DNA from: Dallia pectoralis
Taxonomy: Eukaryota; Chordata; Actinopteri; Esociformes; Umbridae
Length of the DNA: 64,000 nt
NCBI GenBank assembly: GCA_029465975.1
Contig: CM055741.1
Location: 4,066,003 to 4,130,002, forward strand
Direction of reading: 5' to 3'
Shown here: positions 50,201 to 61,956 of the stretch, piece after piece
Position numbering within the stretch: the first letter of the stretch is position 1
Layout: every line of letters starts with the position of its first letter
Position numbers and translations under genes: made by a program
Notes under the pieces: model-generated
What the model was told of the DNA's origin: nothing
Database searches by the model: none
What the model saw: only the letters and a program-made list of their open reading frames with translations

Positions 50201-52172
50201 CAGACACACAGTGGAATAATAGCCGTGGTCGTTCTTCACGGCGTCCTGATTGGCACGGGCAAATCCCTGAGCAGTCTTCTCCTCTACACCAATCTTTTCC
50301 TCCTCTTCCTCCCTGTCGCTCCGAGGTGTGGATGTAGGCTGTGAAGAGCCCTGGGCTCTCCGGGTCAACATGGGCCACCTGGGTCGGTCGGTATTGGCTG
50401 CCTCAACCTATAAGGTAGAACAGCATTATCAAAACAATGAGATTAATTATGGAACATCTAGCCAACACCAGTACATTAATCAGGCTAGAGCATCAGGAAG
50501 ACCCCTCTCACCCGATGACACTCACTATTCAATCCACTCCGGCAGAAGGCTTCAGTCCATCAGGACCAAAACCTCACACCATAAGAACAGTTTATTCCCC
50601 TGTGCTACTGGCCTCCTCAAGGTCAGGGGTGCACACAAGCCTTGAACTCTTACCCATGCCATTTGCACTATAATATTTGCACTAAGTTTATCTGTATTTT
50701 GTATATTACTTATCCCTAAACCCCCTCAGCCCCTTAGTATAATTTGTATTGTTCTATTCATATGTTGTACGCACCTTCCTGCCAAAGTAAATTCCTTGTC
50801 TGTACACACACATTCATGGCGATTAAACACTTTTCTGATTTTCTGACAGTTTCAACTACCCCCATTCAATATCACCCCTGTTCAAATGTGTAAAAATCAC
50901 CAAGAAAACCAAGTCAGTTGTGTCAACATTAAAGGTGTACCTATCCACACGTGGTTGTAAACGCTTGTTCGAATGTGCAGAAATATCTTTTCTTACCAGA
51001 AGTTCAGAACGGTGAAAATGTGTTGCGTGTAACCGGTTCGACAAATCTAAATAATGTGTTGCACATTCAAATCATTGGACACCCATCAGCAGCGGGTCTG
51101 GTGGGATTATCAGTAGAGGATGAGTTATTATTAATCTGGAGCCACAGACAGAGCCTAAAAACAGACAGACTTATAAAAAAACAGTAGGAGTTGGGATTAC
51201 TACCTTTTCAATGGAGGGAAACTTGGTGGGACAACAGCGTGTTTCTATATCAGGTGGGGCACGGGCCAGATTCAGCAACCTCCTCAACTGACAAAACACC
51301 ACAAAACCAAGTCAACACAAAAACTAACAACTTTTTGTAAGATATTTTTACAGGGCATTTAATGCCTTACTGACAGAATAGAGACAGACAGGAGTGAATC
51401 CACACCCATTGCAATTGATTCATCAATAAAGCCATGTGTCCTAAAGACATTGTCTTGACTGACTGAAAATGTATCCCAGAGAAAACAGTCGTCTGACAGA
51501 ATTTAATCTGTAAAGGCTTTGCCGATTGAGCACGTCTGCTTTAAACTTAAAACCGATTATCAACTCCAACCCAATGCATTTCCCACAGGCTGCTCAGGTC
51601 ACACAGCCCCCCGAACCTGTGAGTCGTCCCGCAGCCTCTGATCTGAGAACAGCCCGGTGTCGGGCAGAGTGTCGAATGGAGACAGGGTCTCATCATCAAC
51701 ACTGTCCAGGATATCTGCCAGCGCGGTGAGCAGGGTGGACTCGTTCTCCTCATCCAGTCGGCTCTTAGCCTAAAATGAAACAAACACAGCGACAAGCAAA
51801 TCGTGACACGTCCTAAACACTAGTCGGTTACTAGTATTTAGTGAGCGCGTCTGAGTCACCACCAAGGTCCTGCCGTCTACTGACCTCTGAGACTATGGCG
51901 GAGTCCTCAAATATGGCCAGGATGGACGGGTCCAGGCAGGAATGATGGTCCATGTCCAAACGGTGTACCTCCCCCTTACACAGGGCAGCCTGTAACATAG
52001 TAGAAAAGAGAGTGTGGGGGAGAATGAGAAACAGGGCGTGTTTTTGTAGTTTGGTCATGTGAACCAGGAGAATTGAAAACCAACTCTAATTTCCTAGTAT
52101 GACATGGCCAAAGGCAAACAGTTGAAATGGAACAGGACACAACGAAATAATGTCAAACATAAATACACATTT

Positions 52173-52211
<39 letters not shown>

Positions 52212-53257
52212 CAGTCAGTAGGTGCACGGATTCGAACTCGTAGCAGGGCCGTTTCGTCCTAAAATAAATAAAGGTCCTAGTATTTTATTACTGCACTTTT
52301 CCCAGATTTAGGAGTGTTGAAATACGTGTCAGGTTACGTGTCAGATCCACTTAAGTAACATTTAAACCTTGAAACAAACATATGCATCACCAGCGGTACT
52401 CATTTGTCTGTGGTAACAAGAACGCATTATGTTAAGACCGGTGTGTTGATTGGTGACTTGGGCAATGCCTGGTACCCATTTCAATCAGTTAAATGCAACC
52501 TTATCGAGATTAATTAACCATTACAGCAGTTTCGATTAACGTCGAATTCTCTTTAGTCGAATGAACCAACGGGTTACGTCAAAAACATGAAAATCACAGA
52601 ATTGTGAGTTATGGGATCACATTAGTTCGCCTAAAATACAATGGTTGTCTGGTAATTGTAGGACTAAACTTTTAAAAAATAATCTTAATTCATATTTCAC
52701 ACTTCTCATGCAACTGACATTTAACTGTTAAACTGCAACTTCCGCATACACCACAACCACCACCAGTCCAAGTGCAACTGAACCTGTACGTGCCGGTCAC
52801 AAACTAGCGTGCAACACAGACAGAACATTGCGTTCTAGCATCAGATAAGAGACATCCGGGTATCTTATTTAAACATATTTCGGTCGTATTGCTCACACAG
52901 TAAATGCATTTTATCAGATGAATACTTTAAACGGGGTAATTCATATAATTGTATGCACAAAACAGAACATAATCAACTGCTTGTCTTGCCGGCTAAGCTA
53001 ACTAGGCATTCCCATGCCATAGTATTAGTAGCGCAACTACTAGCCGCTCCATCCACGTGTCACGACCGCGTGCTGGCTAGCCTTTTTCAAACGCCAAAAC
53101 GGGCCGAAGCCTTTAGTTAAAATACATATGTTTGGGCCATGTGCATAATCGAAAGTGGGACCTATCATATCCATACCTCATTACACGTGTTTGTGGTCAT
53201 AAATCCCCCGTTGCCGGTAATTTTATTCTCATCTGTTCCACTCCACTGCGCCGCCAT
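44266..53257 (-). CDS. pprc1: PGC-1-related transcriptional coactivator (PRC)
   Basis: Thirteen exons, 5' to 3': 53177-53257, 51885-51989, 51617-51769, 51204-51287, 48604-50407, 48398-48451, 47492-47614, 45958-47215, 45492-45713, 45213-45285, 44948-45069, 44548-44699, 44266-44369. They total 4335 nt (1444 aa; human PPRC1 1664). It coactivates NRF-1 and CREB targets for mitochondrial biogenesis in the nucleus. Seen in order are an acidic activation region (LDEENESTLLTALADILDS, aa 63-113), an LxxLL motif LRRLL (aa 114-118), LVDLVKLMHPYCLK near the start of the large exon, an HCF-1-binding motif DHDY (46359-46370), an Arg/Ser-rich segment (aa 1221-1294), an RRM with VVYVGRIG and YGFVTFYN (about aa 1322-1400) and the family C-terminus LLKQAQNGLKR. 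PGC-1alpha/beta are less likely because of the neighbour ogal and the overall length. Confidence 0.9.
45070..45108 (-). other. Possible alternative first coding segment of a short RRM-only pprc1 form
   Basis: Upstream of the RRM exon (from 45069) the frame stays open through the acceptor to an ATG at 45106-45108, giving MAANSSSVVLCGQ joined to DERRVVYVG. An in-frame TAA sits two codons before this ATG, and the context aaagATGg is a strong start. The product with the last three exons would be 138 aa, almost only the RRM. It is not needed for the main transcript, which has a good acceptor at 45070-45071. Confidence 0.4.
46401..46872 (-). repeat. Coding 21-bp minisatellite in pprc1 exon 8 (SPKPPSA heptads)
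   Basis: About 22 copies of a 21-bp unit (+ strand ggcggagggtggctttgggg plus one base) translate in the pprc1 frame to repeated SPKPPSA, at about aa 916-1072. Copies are nearly identical at DNA level. Other frames and the + strand give spurious ORFs of up to 190 codons. Confidence 0.95.
47285..47480. repeat. About 31-bp repeat in pprc1 intron 7
   Basis: About six units with ctctgtgaatccaactaacc and ggggtacaa. It ends about 12 bases from the donor of exon 7 (47491). Confidence 0.88.
47650..48365. repeat. 44-bp minisatellite in pprc1 intron 6
   Basis: About 16 copies of a 44-bp unit containing gaaggttgggtctgaccaga and ggaatggtttgataagag. The length is not a multiple of 3, so two minus frames stay open for about 280-350 codons without being coding. 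Confidence 0.95.
52170..52210. repeat. (CA)n microsatellite in pprc1 intron 1
   Basis: Perfect CA dinucleotides. The following 40 bases contain, on the minus strand, gagttcgaatcc, similar to a tRNA B box; no complete tRNA or SINE could be delineated. Confidence 0.9.
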
Positions 53258-53262
53258 TTTAC
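53247..53262 (-). promoter_or_regulatory. YY1-like motif over the pprc1 start codon
   Basis: The minus strand reads taaaATGGCGGCgcag across the initiator ATG. AAnATGGCGGC is the known YY1 element often found at the first ATG of housekeeping genes. Motif match only. Confidence 0.5.
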
Positions 53263-55185
53263 AGACCAGCACATGGCTTCATTCAGTCGCAACTAGAAGC
53301 GCTGCCATTGGTCAGCATATACACGTGGTCTTTGGCACACGGAAGTAACAATCGTGGGTTGGATTATTTCGGTGTATCTCTAGTTTCTTTAACACAAATC
53401 ACCACTGCGATAATAGACAAGCTGATCACAAGTCAAACCGTCTTCATATATAAATAGTTTTGGCTAAACCAAACATATCAGTGTATCAATCGTTTATTTC
53501 AACTGGCATTTAGTCTACCATGAGGTTATGCATTAGAGGTTATATCCATGCCCTTTTTTCTCAGTGGATCTTTCTAACCTGCTCTGCTGTCACGCCTGTT
53601 TACATTCTTGAATTATTCTATTGGATCAGGCATGCTCAAATGCGCTTGTCGTCATTGGGATATCACCAAATGTATGTTGTAGTGTAATGTTATCTAGGTA
53701 GTAGTTAATATTCAGCCCACCAGAGTTTTGCAAACTTTTTTTAACATTGCTATTCCTGACAGACATTGATAACTATGGCATCTGTCAAAGCAAATTTGGC
53801 ATCTTTCAAATTTGGCATCTGTCAAAGCAAATTTGATAATATGATAATATTGATGAAAACATCGTACTTAATATTCACCTACCTCAGCAATGTTGTCATA
53901 TTTCAAAGCCACTTCTGTGTAATTTAAAATAAACCAAAATGTCCTCGTTTTAAGTCAACTACCCCCTTTGAACTTCTGGTCATAAAAATTGCTGAAGTGT
54001 CTATGGAATTTTAGAACCGTTCCATGTAGAACTCAAGAGGGGCAAGGCAACACCTTTTTTAAAGATATTTTGGGGGAGTATTTTCAAGGCTTTTTACCGG
54101 TATTAGTGAGAGAGAAAGTGGGCAAGATAGAGTGTGCTGAAATGGCGCCGACCGTAATCAAACCCATACCCATCCGTAGATATCTGTATCAGAGGCAGCG
54201 GCCAACACGGGAGACAACAGACAACAAAAAATGACGTTTTAATAGAACACTACACCTGCGGTACCAGGGTACAAAACAAGACATCTAGACAAAAACCTGG
54301 TGGGAAACAACTATAGATAATTGAAACGCAGGACATCGTTGACTGAGATATTATTCAGAGAGAGAGAGAGAGCCGTCTCTGTTCACCTGCTTTACATCCC
54401 ACACCCAGAAACCCCTGTGCAGACACCCCCCTTTCTATTACCATAACAACCCAGGAGCATAGAACTCAATAGGGCACCTTAATCCTCCTGCCATTCCCAC
54501 CACACTCAGTTCACTACAGTACCTATAGATTAGGCACCATCGGGGACCCAGACAGTATTTAAACTGTATGATGGTATCGTTATATTACCAATCAGATGAA
54601 TAAGGACATCGTATGAAGAGACCGTAGGAAACTCACTCTATTGATTCACCCAAAATGTTCAGTGACATAAAGTTACCCAACGTTTGGCCTATGACAATGA
54701 GCTGCTGTATTGCACTATTAATGTATTTTTGATTGTATTTTTTATTAATTGGAGTGTGCTAAAAGAAGACCAATAGTTACTCATCGGGGCAAGAAGGCAT
54801 TCTGACATATTTTTAAAAAAATCCAAACAGTTTCACTAAATACATTGATAATAAAACACATGGGAAAAATACAAATGATTCTACAATTACAAGATGCAAG
54901 CCCACTTCAAGAATGCAATTTATTTAAAAATTCTACCATACATTTGCATTTGAAATATAACTCTTTTCTTAAATGCGTGTCATATTAAAGAGGAAGGAAC
55001 TGACATTCAGCGTCTGCTACTTGTGTCTGTACTTGTTGCAGAGTGTTTCCACAACATAACTGTCTCTTTCCACTCACTACATTAAGTTGACTATTGAACA
55101 AGATTTCCCGCTTCAGTTCACTCTGTAAGTATGCTCTGTGATATCTTTTCTTATTTGTTTTCAGCAATATAATTATAAGGCAATT
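53258..55185. other. Upstream of pprc1, no gene seen
   Basis: The pprc1 promoter lies at the left end. An open frame of 81 codons at 53989-54234 has no recognisable domain or splice support. A short (GA)n occurs at 54357-54371. Confidence 0.4.
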
Positions 55186-55782
55186 TGGTAACACTTTAGA
55201 TTAAGGTAATATCATTAATGAATACATTCATGACTTTCACATGCATTAACTAGGTGTGCATGTTTTAATAAACCTATTAACTCATGATTAGTTAACTGTT
55301 GAAACACACATCAATAAACATTAGCTAATAAATTAAACAGTAAACTAATGAATCTACAAATAATGAACTGTATGTGGTTGTGTTAATACGGGTAGGCATA
55401 ATGATTTAATGACATAGATGCATTTACTCGGTCAACTTTTATTGACGTCCAATATACATTTACAAAAACTAATTATAATTATTTATACATTCAGAAATAA
55501 GGTGGTGGATCTTAGTTTGTCCACAATTTGTAAATTGCTGCTGATGTCCATTTTACAAATAATATACATGAAGAGTGATTTTTTAACAAATGACATAGTT
55601 TATCTCACTTATAAATATTTGTATAGGTCTTTACTTGTATATTTATTAATTGTTAATAAGTGCATTTGTAAATTTTTGTATGTATATACTAATACCCTAG
55701 TTAATGATTAATATAGATCCTTTATAACCATTTACTAACTAGTAATAAATTGTTTTGCAGCCCCTAAACTAAAGTGTGAACT
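55186..55782. mobile_element. MITE-like non-autonomous DNA element (candidate)
   Basis: The left end ggtaacactttagattaagg and the inverted right end (reverse complement agttcacactttagtttagg) form imperfect terminal inverted repeats sharing acactttag. The 600-bp AT-rich interior has many short direct and inverted motifs (attaat, gttaact) and no transposase. The type with a (t/a)acactttag end is widespread in fish genomes; I cannot assign a superfamily. Confidence 0.5.
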
Positions 55783-56540
55783 ATATACGTTATAAACATT
55801 AATAAATGAAATATGAATCTTTAAAAGCTCTACCAACGGCCACAAAATATAACACACAAGAAAGCATAAAAACGTGTTTAATGCAAACCACAGCAGGTCA
55901 GCAAGCAACATAAAAACAACATTTCACTTGCAGTTCTTTATGGGAAGAACTTTCACACATCTTCATTATTGAAATGTTGCACATGATCAAACTCTCGTCA
56001 TTCAAAATAACATCTTTACACCTGCTAGCATACAAACTAAGTTTGTCATTGTGAGTATGTGTTTTTCCCGTAAGTCCTTGAATAGGTTTGGTGCAGCGAT
56101 TGACCTGTTCAGTAATTGTAAAGTTCAGAACAACAGTGTTTCGCAGTCATGGTTTTCCCACATTGACGTTCAAAGTTATTTCTTCAGGATGTCGCACTTA
56201 AATGCATAACGGCAGGGCTCTCAAGTCTCACGCCCAATGACACACGCATTTCAGCCCGTTCACACGTAGAAAAATTGCCAGGAAATCGCACACCAAGTTG
56301 CGCCGTTATGTTTTAAACAGTGGAGGAATCAAGTGAGTCCATAAGGACCTGCCTCGCACCAGCCAATCAAATAAAAGATATAGCTACCGGACAGCCAATC
56401 AGAAAATAGCATTACCGTATCCGGGTAAGATTGAGGTATAGATACAGACGGTTGGTTTGAGAACGCCCCGTCACGTGATGTGAATTTTTCCTGTAGGGGG
56501 AAACATTTCCTTGGTTTTATTTGAAATACACGCGACAATC
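55783..56540. other. Intergenic, no gene seen
   Basis: AT-rich sequence followed by a moderately GC-rich stretch with atacacgcg just upstream of the THAP fragment. Nothing named. Confidence 0.4.
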
Positions 56541-56810
56541 ATGCCGAAGAGTTGCTGTGTCGTTTTCTGTACCGCCAATAAACAAACAAATTATGAATAG
56601 ATGTTCTACATCCTTCCTAATAAACACACAGAACCGGAAAATAAGACAAAATGTCTACAAGCAATAAGGCGTGACTCGGGTGAGGATGATCAGGGGAAGT
56701 TGTGCAATCCCAATACTAAGCATGTGTATGTGTGCACTGTGCAGTCGGCATTTCATCACAGGCAGGCTACGTTAACATTGTGTTCATTATTAACGTTATC
56801 AAGACTGTAA
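56541..56810 (+). pseudogene. THAP-type zinc-finger domain fragment, broken
   Basis: It starts MPKSCCVVFCTANKQT, the typical C2CH THAP opening (MPxxCxxxxC), but an in-frame TAG stops it after 19 codons. The same frame then continues MFYILPNKHTEPENK (the usual phenylalanine/proline stretch), LQAIRRD (typical helix) and VYVCTVQSAFHHR, where a THAP domain would have the last Cys and His. There is no downstream exon such as a transposase or coiled coil. The best reading is a decayed THAP gene or P-element-like remnant. Readthrough or sequencing error at the TAG cannot be excluded. Confidence 0.6.
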
Positions 56811-56869
56811 GGTTGTTTCAGAAAGTGCATCTATATAATTACCCTTATTATTCTACCTTAATCAAAACT

Positions 56870-57885
56870 ATATAGCCTGGTGTCGAACCTGAACTGTAAA
56901 GCCTGGTGTCGAACCTGAACTATATAGCCTGGTGTCGAACCTGAACTGTAAAGCCTGGTGTCGAACCTAAACTATATAGCCTGGTGTCGAACCTAAACTA
57001 TATAGCCTGGTGAACCTAAACTATAAGCCTCGAAAACTATATAGCCTGGTGTCGAACCTGAACTATATAGCCTGGTGTCGAACCTAAACTATATAGCCTG
57101 GTGTCGAACCTGAACTATATAGCCTGGTGTCGAACCTAAACTATATAGCCTGGTGTCGAACCTAAACTATATAGCCTGGTGTCGAACCTGAACTATATAG
57201 CCTGGTGTCGAACCTAAACTATATAGCCTGGTGTCGAGCCTAAACTATATAGCCTGGTGTCAAACCTAAACTATATAGCCTGGTGAACCTAAACTATATA
57301 GCCTGGTGTCGAACCTAAACTATATAGCCTGGTGAACCTAAACTATATAGCCTGGTGTCGAACCTAAACTATATAGCCTGGTGAACCTAAACTATATAGC
57401 CTGGTGTCGAACCTAAACTATATAGCCTGGTGTCGAACCTGAACTATATAGCCTGGTGTCGAACCTAAACTATATAGCCTGGTGTCGAACCTAAACTATA
57501 TAGCCTGGTGTCGAACCTAAACTATATAGCCTGGTGTCGAACCTAAACTATATAGCCTGGTGTCGAGCCTAAACTATATAGCCTGGTGTCAAACCTAAAC
57601 TATATAGCCTGGTGAACCTAAACTATATAGCCTGGTGTCGAACCTAAACTATATAGCCTGGTGTCGAACCTAAACTATATAGCCTGGTGTCGAACCTAAA
57701 CTATATAGCCTGGTGAACCTAAACTATATAGCCTGGTGTCGAACCTAAACTATATAGCCTGGTGTCGAACCTAAACTATATAGCCTGGTGTCGAACCTAA
57801 ACTATATAGCCTGGTGTCGAACCTAAACTATATAGCCTGGTGTCGAACCTAAACTATATAGCCTGGTGTCGAACCTGAACTCGCA
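56870..57885. repeat. 26-bp minisatellite (about 40 copies)
   Basis: Units contain tatatagcctggtgtcgaac and ctaaac. A shorter variant lacking tgtcg is interspersed at regular places, suggesting higher-order block duplication (for example 57230-57300 and 57560-57620 are alike). Confidence 0.95.
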
Positions 57886-59831
57886 TGAAAACTCTACTAC
57901 ATTACGATACAGTTAATAGTTAGGGAGAGTTAGAGATAACTGTCATTATGATACACTTAATACAGACTAACTGTCAGCACAGTCCCTCACAACTTCGTGC
58001 TACTGATAACGGTTTTACAAAATGGTTAATAGTTTGGACTGAAACATACGTACAATTAGTAAGTGACAAGGTTTTTTGGAGTTATAGTATGGAAACAGGC
58101 GAAAGTTGATTGAGTTATAGGCTAATGTTACCGCTACCGGAGATTCAACCAGATAACAAAATACGTCTGGAATAGAGACCTCCGGCATTTGGTTGGGTCA
58201 TTGACCCAGTTTTTTAATTAAATAAGGGCAATCATAACCTATTGCAGTTCATTTTGCAATGTACCATTGCCAGTCGGCAGGCGTGAGGCGGGAGAGCGCG
58301 CGCAACTTGTCACTTCAAAGCGAAAAACAGTATTTGAGATTCGTAGCAGCAGATTCAAGCAGCTGTAGTTATGTACTTGTGTTTGTGCTAGAAAAATATA
58401 CAAGACATTTCTTAGAAAATATTCTACAAGTGTGCAACTCCCAGTGGATGAATTCAAATACTGATTTGCGGATGTGCAAAATTTCTTTGCGCAGGTGTGT
58501 AAATGTGTTTTGCACCATATTTACTGCAGCAATTGTATAAAAAATGTGAGCGTACGAGTTTCTTATTTTGTGATTTGTAGAATAGGATTTGCGCACCTGC
58601 AATGAAGAATTTGAGAAGGTGTAACTGTTGTGTTGTGTTTGTGGTAGAGAAAAAAAGTCTACCAGTTTGAAACTCTTTAAACATTTTTCTCTGTGACTTC
58701 AAATGTACTGATACACATGTGTGGCTTTTCTCTACAACTACAAATCGCTGATACACATGTGTGGCTTTTCTCTACAACTACAAATTGCCCTGTCACAGGC
58801 GTTCAGGAGTTTTAACTCAAAAGTACCTTCATACGGGAAAACGATGGAACTAACTACATGTCCTTTCCTTGTGTTAGATGTACATCCCGGTACAGCGCAA
58901 GGCTAGTATTTAAATTACTTTATCAAGACACTCGTCACGGAGACTCATGTTAAACAGTGTCTTCTGTTTTCCAGTCAATTAGCTAGTAGCTAGCCTTCCC
59001 TTCTGCCTGCCCTCTCGAGCCGGTAGGCGTGGCTTGGGAGTGGACTCGTAGAGCAGCGAAACAAGTGCATTCTGGGATTTGGTGTATTTCATCCACATGA
59101 GCCAAAAACACATTTTAATCTTTTTCTCTGCCTAGATGGCACCAATTTCAAAAATGCTTTCACATTTCTACTACATAAGTGACGACGATAAGTGAGAAAA
59201 AATATGTTTTTTCGGTGTAGTTGCCCTTTAACCAGCATTTAGCTGTGATATACTGACAATAAACCACAGCTCCTTGAGATGCTTTATTGGTATAATTAAT
59301 TGGTTACCAACGCAATTGGAGCAGTTAAATGATGTCATTCCATCTCAGACTGACACCACAACTAGCCAATCAGAATTCAGGATTCAAACCACCCTGTGTA
59401 TAATTGGCAATATAACACAGCTGAAGTCTGTTCTTAAACACGACACAACTATAAAACAGTTCAGACAGACAGGAGTGTATTCAAGTGCAGGGTGCTGTAT
59501 TTAATAATACCTGCCTTGTGTTTATAGAAACGCCTTAAAACTACACAATATTAATTGAGTCATAATGATGGCATCCAGTCTCCAGGTGGTTCTCTCTGGG
59601 TTGTTGGTCCCACACTGATAAGAGAGAGGATACCGTCACCACACACCTGGTTTACTGATAATCAACATTCAGAAGTTGGAACCAGCTGATACATTATATT
59701 GTTTAATGTCTGTCTGTGTGTAGTTGTTATGTTATGAAGACCTGTAAGACATGCATGTAAAGAACTAAGAAAAAGTCTTTAAGTAACAACATCAGTAAAA
59801 CATGTCCTCTTATTATGTCACTGTGTTTCAG
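57886..59831. other. Region before the CD22-like gene, no firm gene
   Basis: A 46-bp direct duplication lies at 58709-58793 (tgatacacatgtgtggcttt). An ATGATGG at 59565 followed by a hydrophobic stretch (MMASSLQVVLSGLL) might be the signal-peptide exon of the downstream Ig gene, but its donor is poor and a stop follows. Otherwise nothing recognised. Confidence 0.35.
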
Positions 59832-61851
59832 GTCTTTATGGTCTGTACTGTAACAAAGTGATTTACACCAAGAGGAGAATCTGTGTCTTGAAGGGGTCAT
59901 CAGTGGACATATCCTGTGTCACTACTTTATCTGGTTCCTACGGTCCGTTTACATTTGTCAGATCATCACTGTGGTTTAGTCCTAAACAGAGTGGTAGGTG
60001 GAAGGATACGTTGATCCCTGAGGACCTAATCACAGACCCAGAGTATGCAGGTCGTGTGGAGTATCCTGACCAAGAGAGTAGAAAATACAGAGATACCTCC
60101 ACCACCCTGAGAATCACAGATCTGAGAGAGGAGGACTCAGCTGAGTATCGCTTCATTTTTAAAACTTATGATGACTTTGAATGGGGTCAGAGTTCCCCTG
60201 GAACAACTCTGACTATAACAGGTAAAACTGAACACCTGTATTTTTTTACTGTCTGATCTGTTTTTATTTACTCGACAAAAATGTACTCATCATAAAATGT
60301 CTCTATATTCAGATCTACAGGTGAATATGACTCCAGCTACAGTGACTGAGGGACAGAGTGTAACACTGACCTGTATCACCTCCTGTACTCTGACTGGTAA
60401 CTCCACCTACATCTGGTACAAGAAGACTGTAATCTCACCAAAAGCATCAGGACAGAGTTACAGCATCACTAACATCAGATCTGAGGACAGTGGAGAATAT
60501 TACTGTGTGGCTCTACACCTGGTACAAGAAGAATGTAACCTCACCAAAAGCGTCAGGACAGAGTTACAGCATCACTAACATCAGATCTGAGGACAGTGGA
60601 GAATATTACTGTGAAGTTCAGAATAAAATAATATCTACACGTTCTACAGTTCTGACAATCATTATTGGGGGTATTTTTTTTCTTTTCAAATCATTAATAG
60701 AAAATTACTTTTTATAATTACAGCTTATTATAATTACAAAATTATTTCTTATAGTTTAGTTCATGTATTTGTTTGCTGTATTTGATCACCTATAAAGTCT
60801 TAAACTGTTCATGTAACTGTGTTAAAGACTGTATATTAGTTAACATAATGTTTAAACAACATCACATGTCATTCACATGTCACTCTAGGGAGACAGACGT
60901 CAGTTCTGACTGCATCTGTAGGAATCAGAGTGGTTGTTCTGGTTCTGATCTTCTGTCTCTCTGGATTCATCTGGTTCAGGTGAGTCATTTTTATTTTATT
61001 TTAACTTTAGCAATCTGATTTGATGTAAACATAATTCATTTATTCTCAAACCAGGAAGTGTGGCTCAAAATCCCCCTCTGATACAACTAACCAAACAGAT
61101 GATGGACAGGTGAGTCAGATTCAAAAGATTACTGTGATAAATGTTATTTATATGTCATGTTGTCCTCTCCTCCCATCAGAGAGACTCCAGTCCTGTATAT
61201 GACAACATATCAGACATGGTTTATTTATATGTCCTCATGTTGTCCTCTCCTCCTATTAGAGAGACTCCAGTCCTGTATATGACAACATATCAGACATGGT
61301 TTATTTATATGTCCTCATGTTGTCCTCTCCTCCCATCAGAGAGACTCCAGTCCTGTATATGACAACATATCAGACATGGTTTATTTATATGTCCTCATGT
61401 TGTCCTCTCCTCCCATCAGAGAGACTCCAGTCCTGTATATGACAACATATCAGACATGGTTTATTTATATGTCCTCATGTTGTCCTCTCCTCCTATCAGA
61501 GAGACTCCAGTCCTGTATATGACAACATATCAGACATGGTTTATTTATATGTCCTCATGTTTTCCTCTCCTCCCATCAGAGAGACTCCAGTCCTGTATAT
61601 GACAACATATCAGACATGGTTTATTTATGTGTCCTCATGTTGTCCTCTCCTCCCATCAGAGAGACTCCAGTCCTGAATATTACAACATATCAGACATGGT
61701 CATGACCTCTACTGCAGCACAGACAACAGACACAGACAACCAGGATGACCGTCACTATACCAGCATCCACAGCTCTTCCTCCAAAAAACAGGAAGTACCT
61801 CTGTACTCCAACACCCACATGCCTCAAGAACTTATACTGGTTCCCAAATAA
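59832..61851 (+). CDS. CD22/Siglec-like Ig receptor, rearranged and probably defective
   Basis: Visible exons are 59832-60221 (V-type domain: RICVLKGSSVDISC, DPEYAGRVEYPD, LRITDLREEDSAEYRF), 60313-60578 or beyond (C2-type), 60889-60979 (membrane segment, VVVLVLIFCLSGFIWF), 61055-61109 and a tail exon starting at 61660 or at an earlier copy, ending TAA at 61849-61851. Phases agree except in the C2 exon. There, domain-2-like sequence (TVTEGQSVTLTCITSCTL) switches at WYKK to the end of a domain-3-like unit, and a 106-bp tandem copy then shifts the frame to a stop at 60576-60578. The tail has YDNI/YYNI (YxN, Grb2-type), HYTSI and PLYSNT tyrosine motifs. Fish CD22-like receptors inhibit B cells; this copy may be a pseudogene. 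The signal-peptide exon was not found. A poly(A) signal is at 61929-61934. Confidence 0.65.
60414..60625 (+). repeat. 106-bp tandem duplication inside the C2-type exon
   Basis: The sequence from tggtacaagaag at 60414 recurs at 60520 with few changes (SPKASGQSYSITNIRSEDSG is encoded twice, in different frames). 106 is not a multiple of 3. Confidence 0.92.
61140..61700 (+). repeat. 80-bp tandem repeat of intron end plus tail-exon start
   Basis: Seven copies at exactly 80-bp spacing: exon-like AGAGACTCCAG begins at 61180, 61260, 61340, 61420, 61500, 61580 and 61660. Each has a polypyrimidine tract, an acceptor (catcag; attag in copy 2) and the codons for RDSSP(V/E)Y(D/Y)NISDM. Only the last continues into the full tail exon. 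Confidence 0.96.
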
Positions 61852-61956
61852 TGCAAAATACATTCGGTTTGATTTCTGTTTCTCTCTCTTTAGACCAGAG
61901 TCACAATCAGCTATGGACACCTCTGTTTAATAAATCACAGTTAACAGACGTGAGAC

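Noticed and set aside
53989..54234. 81-codon + strand frame
   Set aside because: No domain, no splice context, no promoter; chance frame.
59565..59620. MMASSLQVVLSGLL as signal peptide of the CD22-like gene
   Set aside because: Stop after 17 codons and no convincing phase-1 donor; kept only as a possibility.
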